From positions 1-32,500 of the forward strand of contig CAJNDS010001105.1 in NCBI GenBank assembly GCA_905221605.1: 32,500 nt of DNA, read 5' to 3'. Positions within the stretch are counted from its first letter, which is position 1; every line of letters starts with the position of its first letter. Below are positions 26,892 to 32,500 of the stretch, in pieces. The stretch comes from Symbiodinium natans. Taxonomy: Eukaryota; Sar; Dinophyceae; Suessiales; Symbiodiniaceae. Made by a program: the position numbers and the translations under genes. The notes under the pieces are model-generated. The model worked only from the letters and a program-made list of their open reading frames with translations, had not been told where the DNA came from and searched no databases.

Positions 26892-27494
26892 ATGAATAGG
26901 TATGAAAAAGGAAAGATTTATAAGATTGTCGATGTTGGCTACACAATGACATATATAGGTTCAACATGCGAACCATTATGTAACAGGCTTGCCAAGCATA
27001 AGCAAAAACACAAGCAATACATGAATAACAAAGCAGATAGTGACAGGAGAGTAAATAGAATATTTGATGAATATGGTGTGGAAAATTGTAAAATTGAACT
27101 AATTGAGAATTTCCCATGCCATACACGAGAGGAATTGCTCAGACAAGAAGGTAAGCACATAAGAGAAAATGATTGTGTGAATAAAATTGTGTCTGGTAGA
27201 ACACGACAAGAATACAAGGATGAACATAGAGAACATATTCTGGAAAAGCAAAGAGAATATTATTATGAGAATCATGATTATTTACGCTATCAAAGGAAGA
27301 TTCACGATGACCTTAACAGGGAAAAGGTGAATGAACGCGCGAAAGAATATTATCAAAAGAGAAAAGACCGTTTATCTGAGAAAATAATGTGTGGTTGTGG
27401 TAAGCAATATACGTATGATCATAAAGCACGTCACGAAAAAAGCGAACGACATAAACAGTATTTACGAACATTACAACAACACACAGAACAATAA
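26892..27494 (+). CDS. GIY-YIG endonuclease with C-terminal zinc motif (200 aa)
   Basis: The GIY-YIG core is visible: IYKI (9-12) and YIGST (21-25), a conserved Arg at 32, and an EELLRQEGKHI helix whose Glu86 is the expected metal ligand. A charged linker with repeated K/R-E-Y-Y units follows (about 105-160), then CGCGKQYTYDHKARH (about 168-182), a short Cys/His finger. Such nucleases occur in virophages and PLVs, sometimes as homing enzymes. A role in recombination or in ejecting competing DNA is possible. The GGCTATA motif lies 11 nt upstream. The gene sits between polymerase and integrase on the same strand. Confidence 0.85.
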   Translation: MNRYEKGKIYKIVDVGYTMTYIGSTCEPLCNRLAKHKQKHKQYMNNKADSDRRVNRIFDEYGVENCKIELIENFPCHTREELLRQEGKHIRENDCVNKIVSGRTRQEYKDEHREHILEKQREYYYENHDYLRYQRKIHDDLNREKVNERAKEYYQKRKDRLSEKIMCGCGKQYTYDHKARHEKSERHKQYLRTLQQHTEQ

Positions 27495-27521
27495 TAATAT
27501 TTAAATCTCATCTTTATTATT

Positions 27522-28439
27522 ATGAGTAATACTAATAAAGATAAGATAATATCCGATATTTATTTTGATAGAGCAGGGTTTGGGTCACAAGCTGTTACGT
27601 ATAAAGATGCAAAAGCGAAGGATAAGAGTATTACAATGGCTGACGTTAAGGCGTGGTATGAAAAGAACATAGAAAGAAAGAAACCTATGTCGGGATTTAA
27701 TTCGTTTATTGCTCCCCATGCACACTATGAATACCAAATCGACTTATTCTTTATTACAAACAACGATTTGAAAAACCAAAAGTTTAGGATTGGGTTAGCT
27801 ATGATAGATGTCTTTTCAAAATATGCCGTGGTTGTTCCTATAAAAAGTAAGCAACCACCAGATTTATTAGCGGGAATAATAGAAGGCATAAACAAAATGG
27901 GTAAAGCCCCCGAACTAATATATTCAGACGAAGAAGGTAGTTTAAACAGTAGTGTATTAAAAGAATATTTTGATAAAGAGAAAATAGAAACGTATCAAAC
28001 AAGGGGACACAGTTCTTTTAGTGAGAGATTCATCCGCACATTTAAAGATATGTTATTTAAGAGAGTTGAAGCCGACGAAAAGAAAGGTAAAGAGAATATT
28101 GAATGGACAGATTACATATTTGAAATTATGCTTACATATAATAAGAAAATGGTTCATTCGGCTACTGGGTCAGTGCCCAAAGAAGCACAAAAGCCCGAAA
28201 ACGAACTCAAAGTTACGGCTAATATTGCAATGAATGCAACTAAAACAAGGAAATACCCCGAATTAGAAAAGGGCGATAAAGTTAAAATATTTAAGAAAAA
28301 AGACAAATTGGATAAAGAGAGAAAGAGCTCGTGGAGTGAAAATTCCTATACAATTGATGATATTAAAACCACTTTGGGACAAAAACATTATTACATAAAT
28401 GGTCGTGGTTATTTGCGTCACGAATTGCTGAAAGTGTAA
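27522..28439 (+). CDS. rve-family (retroviral/Polinton-type) integrase (305 aa)
   Basis: Likely inserts the element by joining its inverted termini to target DNA. RNase H-fold catalytic residues are visible: Asp74 (YQIDLFF), Asp136 (IYSDEEG) and Glu168 (FSERF), a spacing of D-x31-E rather than the common x35. The conserved context MIDVFSKYA and the GxxP-like sequence support the family. No HHCC zinc domain is seen; the N-terminus instead has a conserved-looking segment ending FNSFIAPHAHYEYQ. The C-terminus (about 245-305) ends in an SH3-like or chromo-like tail, KGDKVKIFKK through RHELLKV. The last gene before the repeat array and right TIR, intact. No TCTA box (TCTC instead). Confidence 0.9.
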   Translation: MSNTNKDKIISDIYFDRAGFGSQAVTYKDAKAKDKSITMADVKAWYEKNIERKKPMSGFNSFIAPHAHYEYQIDLFFITNNDLKNQKFRIGLAMIDVFSKYAVVVPIKSKQPPDLLAGIIEGINKMGKAPELIYSDEEGSLNSSVLKEYFDKEKIETYQTRGHSSFSERFIRTFKDMLFKRVEADEKKGKENIEWTDYIFEIMLTYNKKMVHSATGSVPKEAQKPENELKVTANIAMNATKTRKYPELEKGDKVKIFKKKDKLDKERKSSWSENSYTIDDIKTTLGQKHYYINGRGYLRHELLKV

Positions 28440-28479
28440 GACATCCGTAATATTGGCGAGGATTTGTTTAATGCTTCTT

Positions 28480-28828
28480 AGTGGGTTTAAAGGGCTTAAA
28501 ACCCTACTTTTTTAGTGGGTTTAAAGGGCGTAAAACCCTTACTTTTTTAGTGGGTTTAAAGGGCTTAAAACCCCTACTTTTTTGGTGGGTTTAAAGGGCT
28601 TAAAACCCTTACTTTTTTAGTGGGTTTAAAGGGCTTAAAACCCTTACTTTTTTAGTGGGTTTAAAGGGCGTAAAACCCTTACTTGTTTAGTGGGTTTAAA
28701 GGGCTTAAAACCCTTACTTTTTTAGTGGGTTTAAAGGGCTTAAAACCCTTACTTTTTTAGTGGGTTTAAAGGGCTTAAAACCCTTACTTTTTTAGTGGGT
28801 TTAAAGGGCGTAAAACCCTTACTTTTTT
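28480..28828. repeat. Ten-copy 35-bp palindromic tandem array
   Basis: Units start at 28480, 28514, 28549, 28584, 28619, 28654, 28689, 28724, 28759 and 28794. All are 35 bp except the first (34). Consensus begins AGTGGGTTTAAAGGGCTTAA and continues AACCCTTACTTTTTT; every unit holds the dyad GGGTTT...AAACCC. Variation is limited to single bases (CTT/CGT, a TTG in one unit). It occurs at one end only, between integrase and right TIR. Candidate functions are replication origin, integrase or terminal-protein binding sites, or packaging signal. Confidence 0.95.
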
Positions 28829-28839
28829 CGTGGGCATTC

Positions 28840-29257
28840 ATAAAATGTAGTTTAATATTATTATAATATTAAATTTCATTAAAGGGAGCTTGCCCCACAT
28901 AAGGCTTATTGTTATTCTTGGGTTTTGGGCTTATGGTTAAGCATATTAAAGGGATTAGGTTTTGGGTTTTTTCGGGTGATTTTGGGCTAAGGAATAACGG
29001 GGATTTATGGGGGAAGGTGTTTTTTAGATTTTGGGTTGAGGAATAACGGGGATTTATGGGGGAAGGTGTTTTTTCGGGGTTTTGGGCTTGGGATTTTGGG
29101 AATAGGATTTCGGGAATATGGTTTTGCGGGGATTTGGGCTTGAGATTTTGGGCTAAGGATTTCGGGAATATGATTTCGGGATTTTTTGGTTGATATTTGT
29201 CGGTCTGGTGTGCCGCCGAATGGTTCAATAGAGGGCGGGGCGAGGTGTCGTGTAAGT
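28840..29257. repeat. Right terminal inverted repeat
   Basis: Reverse complement of 10066-10488, ending GGTGTCGTGTAAGT. Near the inner edge it has a perfect AT palindrome (28851-28873, 11-bp arms around one T); the left copy has 5 extra bases there. The frame on the minus strand (28869-29354) mirrors the one in the left TIR and is not a gene. Confidence 0.95.
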
Positions 29258-29376
29258 GGGGGGAGGGGGGGGGGGGGGGGGGGGGGGGGGAGGGGGGGGG
29301 GAGGGGGGGGGGTGGGACGGGGGGGGGGGACGGGAGGGGAGGGGGAGGGGGCAAGGGGAGAGGGGGGGGGGGGGGT
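29258..29376. other. Right insertion junction: purine-rich poly-G tract
   Basis: Almost pure G with scattered A, T and C directly follows the right terminus. With the G17 at the left junction it suggests insertion into a G-rich tract. The tract length is unreliable, and glycine- or proline-rich frames across it are artefacts. Confidence 0.7.
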
Positions 29377-29468
29377 GGACCCTAACAGACGGATGCGCGG
29401 GACGACGCCATTGTTTGGCTAGGAAGCCGGCACATTGGGCCAACCTGTGGCGCAGACAGCCGCAAAGC

Positions 29469-29591
29469 TTACAAGTAGGGGCCCCCTTGTTTAGTTAAGG
29501 GAATCATGGGCCAAAATGGTGGGACTCATATAACCCAAATAAGAGACCATATAACCCTAACTATTTATAACTAGGGGGCCCCTACATGTAA
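29469..29591. mobile_element. MITE-like inverted-repeat element
   Basis: Ends TTACAAGTAGGGGCCCCCT (29469-29487) and AGGGGGCCCCTACATGTAA (29573-29591) are inverted repeats with one mismatch in 19. The interior is AT-richer and non-coding. Only one copy is seen in the window, so mobility is inferred from structure. Confidence 0.45.
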
Positions 29592-30620
29592 TGGCCATTC
29601 AAGGAACTCTCAAGCCACGACTGAGTACCAGGCTTTGCATTTCGCTGCCGGGAGATATCAGCACCGCCTTGTACCAGCCGTTTAGGGTTTAGGGTTTAGG
29701 GTTTAGGGTTTAGGGTTTAGGGTTTAGGGTTTAGGGTTTAGGGTTTAGGGTTTCATGCGCGTGCAAGAACCTTACAGCGCAAGGGCGGTATCATGCATGG
29801 CCACGTATACACAAAAAGGGGCCACACTATGCGCCTGCTCGTCATATAGAGGCATCCTTGTCGCATCGGTCATCGGCAAGGGTTTAGGGTTTAGGGTTTA
29901 GAGTTTAGGGCTTAGGGCTTATGGCTTAGGGTTTAGGGTTTAGGGTTTAGGGTGGCCATCCAAAACTCCATCCGAGCAAGAAGTGGTGCCCACCTTGCAC
30001 CACCACGCGAAGCTGCTTCCTCCTGATCCAGCTGGCCGCATCGAGTCTCCAAAAGCAGCGCCGGCGCCGAAGCCCTAAACCCTAAACCCTAAACCCTAAA
30101 CCCTAAACCCTAAACCCTAAACCCTAAACCCTAAACCCTAAACCCTAAACCCTGAACCCTGAACCCTGAACCCTGAACCCTAAACCCTATAAACCCTAAA
30201 CCCTAAATCCTAAACCCTAAACCCTAAACCAACCCAAGAGGCTACTGCGGAGCCGGTGGTTTAGGCTGTTGATCAGCTAAGGGGCCGAGTTTAGGGTAAA
30301 CCTCATGCGCTGCAAAGCTCCCAAAGGCTTGGCCCGAAGCCCTATAAACCCGAAACCCTAAATCCTAAACCCGAAACCCTAAATCCTAAACCCGAAACCC
30401 TAAACCCTAAACCCGAAATCCTAAACCCTAAACCCTAAACCCTAAATCCTAAACCCGAAGCCCTAAATCCTAAACCCGAAACCCTAGACCCTAAACCTCC
30501 GGGCTGAAGGTTTAGAGGTCTTGGGGTTTAGGGCTTAGGAGTTGGGGGTTCCGAGGGCTTAGGGCGGTTTAGGGCTTAGGGCTCCCGAGCCTGACATGAG
30601 CAGCGTTTTTTTTCTAGGAG
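29592..30620. repeat. Host DNA with four interstitial telomere arrays
   Basis: TTTAGGG runs lie at 29681-29752 (about ten perfect units) and 29880-29952. CCCTAAA runs lie at 30072-30230 (about twenty units, some CCCTGAA). A mixed CCCGAAA/ATCCTAA/CCCTAAA region lies at about 30340-30500. Short unique spacers separate them. No gene is seen. Confidence 0.85.
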
Positions 30621-30625
30621 CAAGG

Positions 30626-30850
30626 CTACGTAGAGACGCGATCATTGAAAGTCGGCCGCGTAGCATTTTGCCTGCAGGGCGTAGGTTTGCGTAGGGTCCG
30701 CGTAGGCAAGTCTATGCAGTATGGGCGCGTAGGTCCGCGTAGGTTGTCTGTGCTTGCCGCGTAGGTCCGCGTAGGCACACGTCAACAACATACTCCGCGC
30801 GTAGGTCGCGCGCCTACTAAACATGAGCTGACGCGTAGGCCCGCGTAGGA
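30626..30850. repeat. Cluster of CGCGTAGG octamers
   Basis: GCGTAGG or CGCGTAGG occurs about fourteen times, often in pairs such as GCGTAGGTCCGCGTAGG, with the inverse CTACGC also present. The spacing is irregular and the spacers unrelated. The 91-residue minus-strand frame rich in Tyr/Ala/Arg is a translation of this motif. Confidence 0.75.
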
Positions 30851-31114
30851 TACCCATGCCATTACAACACCCCACACAATGAAAAAAAAACTGCTCACAT
30901 CGGGATTTACGAAACATTGGGGACCCCTAATATGGACCCCCAAATAGTAGGATCCCCGGGTAAGGAGACCCTAAACCCTAAACCCTAAACCCTAAATCCT
31001 AAACCATAATCGTAAACCCCCAAGTGAGCTGACCAGGTGAACCTCCCCACGGATCAGCGCGATCTACTGTTCAACTTCCACGGTGAGCGCCCAAGAGGGG
31101 TAGGGCTCACAGGT
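30851..31114. other. Host non-coding DNA
   Basis: Contains a short CCCTAAA run at about 30968-31005 and a GGGGACCCCTAATATGGACC-type palindromic patch at about 30921-30960. No gene is seen. Confidence 0.5.
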
Positions 31115-31219
31115 TTGGATGTTCTCCCTTTTACCAACAGTCCTTATAATAACAGGGGTCATCATAGGGGGTACTCTAATCCCGGTTCAGGACTGTTAGT
31201 ATAAGCAGGAACATCCCAA
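31115..31219. mobile_element. MITE-like element, copy B
   Basis: The left end TTGGATGTTCTCCCTTTTAC and right end ACTGTTAGTATAAGCAGGAA followed by CATCCCAA match the termini of the copies at 4430 and 32355. The core is longer and diverged. Confidence 0.6.
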
Positions 31220-32166
31220 ATCATAGAAAATGTAACGGGTTCTTTGTAGGACAGTTTTGAACGACATGCCGTCCCATATAGACACCTCACTGCAGATGGA
31301 AGGGCTCCAAGGTTTGGGTTGAGGAATCGGTTTAGGGTTTAGGGTTTAGGGTTTAGGGTTCAGGGTTTCCGGACCAAAGCCCCCCGAGTCTTGCTTCTGC
31401 ACAGCCCTGAACTCTTTTGACTTCGGCAGGCTGCGGTCTGGGGTTTATAGGGTCTAGGGCGAAACCCTACTAAATCCTATAGCCCTAAGCCCTAAAGCCT
31501 AAACCCTAAACCCTAAACTTGCGGTAGGGTAGTGGCAGTTTAGGATTCAATATGTTCAGAGTTATCTCGGGTTTTGGGCGGAAGCCTATGCCAGTCCCGA
31601 ACCCGGGTTGTCCGAAACTCTCAACCCTAAATCTGAAGCCTAAACCCCAAACCCTACACCCTAATGAAACCCTAAACCCTGAACCCAAACCCATCCTAAA
31701 CCCTAAGCGACTAAAGCCTAAACCCCAGAACCCAAAACCCTAGCCCTAAACCTAAACCCGCAACCCTGAACCCTAAACCCGAACCTGGGAGCCTCAAAAC
31801 TTGTCGGTGACAGGGCGCTGGGAGCCCGAATTCAATCCCTGAGGTCGACACCCCGGGTTTGGCCCGAGCTACTACAAGGCCTGATCTTTGGGGTTTAGGG
31901 TGGTTTAGGGGTCAGGGTTTAGGTTTAGGGTCTAGGGTGCAGGGTGCAGGGTTACGTAGGGTTAGGTCGACTACCACAAGGAGTGATCTTGAACGTTTAG
32001 GTTTGTGACAATATGGGGTTTGTGTCCGGAGTTTTGGGTCGAAAGTGTTGGGCGGTTTTGTGCAAATTTCGGGCAAGTTTGTTGTTGTTTTTGCGGTGTT
32101 TAGGCTTCGCGCCCGGAGTTTGGGCGGGTTTTGGGCGAAGATTTTGGGCGTGTTGAGTTTGGCTTC

Positions 32167-32209
<43 letters not shown>

Positions 32210-32354
32210 TTATTATTTGTAAGATTCCCTTCAAGAAATTGTATAGGGTTTGTCTCCCGGGTTTGGGGCGGGTTTTTGATGGGATTTGGGGCGGGCTTTT
32301 GATGGGGTTGACGAGCTTTTCTTGTTGTTTTTGCACGAGTTTTAAACCCTAAAC
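31220..32354. other. Host non-coding DNA with telomere-like patches and a poly-G run
   Basis: TTTAGGG at about 31329-31360, degenerate CCCTAAA words through 31460-31780 and GGGTTTAGG words at 31890-31950. The block at about 32030-32330 repeats GGGCGGGTTTTGGG-like words around a G40 run (32169-32208). No supported gene. Confidence 0.55.
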
Positions 32355-32444
32355 TTGGGATGTTCCCCCTTGTACTAACAGTCCCTAGTAGGGATTAACT
32401 ATAATTCCGATGCAGGACTGTCAGTATAAGGGGGAACATCCCAA
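32355..32444. mobile_element. MITE-like element, copy C (best preserved)
   Basis: A 90-bp element. The first 30 bp (starting TTGGGATGTTCCCCCTTGTA) and the last 30 bp (ending GGGGGAACATCCCAA) are inverted repeats with two mismatches. Neighbouring sequence is telomere-like. Confidence 0.7.
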
Positions 32445-32500
32445 CCCTAAACCTTCAACCCCAAACACTTCCCTAACCCCAAACCCTAACCCCTAAACCC

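Larger units (their letters stand above)
10066..29257. mobile_element. Integrated Polinton-like virus / virophage-class provirus
   Basis: This is a 19.2-kb AT-rich unit with inverted termini of about 420 bp. It encodes packaging ATPase, major capsid protein, penton-type minor capsid protein, fibre, lipase, polymerase-helicase fusion, GIY-YIG nuclease and rve integrase. Gene content and size fit Polinton-like viruses, a group related to virophages and Mavericks. Against a classic Maverick: I see no adenain-like protease and the polymerase is fused to an SF1 helicase. Three genes carry single disabling changes (MCP stop, fibre frameshift, polymerase start), so the copy may be defective. Confidence 0.93.

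Noticed and set aside
28480-28828. CRISPR-like array
   Set aside because: The units are contiguous 35-bp tandem repeats with no unique spacers and no cas genes, in a eukaryotic viral element.
29186-29498. Glycine- or proline-rich proteins on both strands
   Set aside because: They arise from the poly-G insertion tract.
1-32500. tRNA or rRNA genes
   Set aside because: I looked for T-loop/anticodon-arm patterns and conserved rRNA blocks and saw none I could support.

Overview
The window is nuclear DNA of a eukaryote carrying one complete-looking integrated virus-like element. The outer parts (1-10048 and 29377-32500) are GC-richer, gene-poor and full of interstitial plant-type telomere repeats (TTTAGGG/CCCTAAA, both orientations, many degenerate), homopolymer G/C tracts, microsatellites, palindromic repeats and short MITE-like inverted-repeat elements. 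I find no convincing host gene there. The telomere-like motif suits green algae, cryptophytes, dinoflagellates and relatives. I cannot name the host, but a unicellular alga or related protist is likely, because elements of this type are known mainly from them.

Positions 10066-29257 (about 19.2 kb, visibly AT-rich) form a Polinton-like virus (PLV)/virophage-class provirus. It is bounded by terminal inverted repeats of about 420 bp (10066-10488 and 28840-29257) that are virtually identical, and it sits in a poly-G tract. It encodes the morphogenesis set (FtsK/HerA packaging ATPase, double-jelly-roll-type major capsid protein, penton-type minor capsid protein, a trimeric fibre with a peptidase-S74 chaperone, a class 3 lipase), a large DNA polymerase-SF1 helicase-HNH fusion, a GIY-YIG nuclease, an rve (retroviral-type) integrase, several small zinc-ribbon proteins and acidic/coiled-coil proteins of unknown role.

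Layout, left to right: TIR; a leftward block of small zinc and hypothetical genes (10488-13202, with one rightward gene at 11174); packaging ATPase (rightward); a leftward late block of fibre, MCP, small charged protein and lipase (14061-18775); a rightward block of penton protein, four accessory structural candidates and a zinc finger protein (18817-22707); polymerase-helicase (22822-26854), GIY-YIG (26892) and integrase (27522); a 10-copy array of a 35-bp palindromic unit (28480-28828); TIR.

Two patterns stand out. First, a TCTA tetramer in AT-rich DNA lies 7-18 nt upstream of 9 of 11 start codons in the ATPase/capsid block and of none of the 10 gene starts outside it. This resembles the late promoter described for the giant virus CroV and its virophage Mavirus, and suggests late expression under a giant-virus helper. 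Second, three key genes each carry one lesion in otherwise intact reading frames: an in-frame TGA in the MCP, a frameshift in the fibre, and a frameshift at the polymerase start. With near-identical TIRs, this suggests a recently inserted element just beginning to decay, or a few consensus errors in the assembly.
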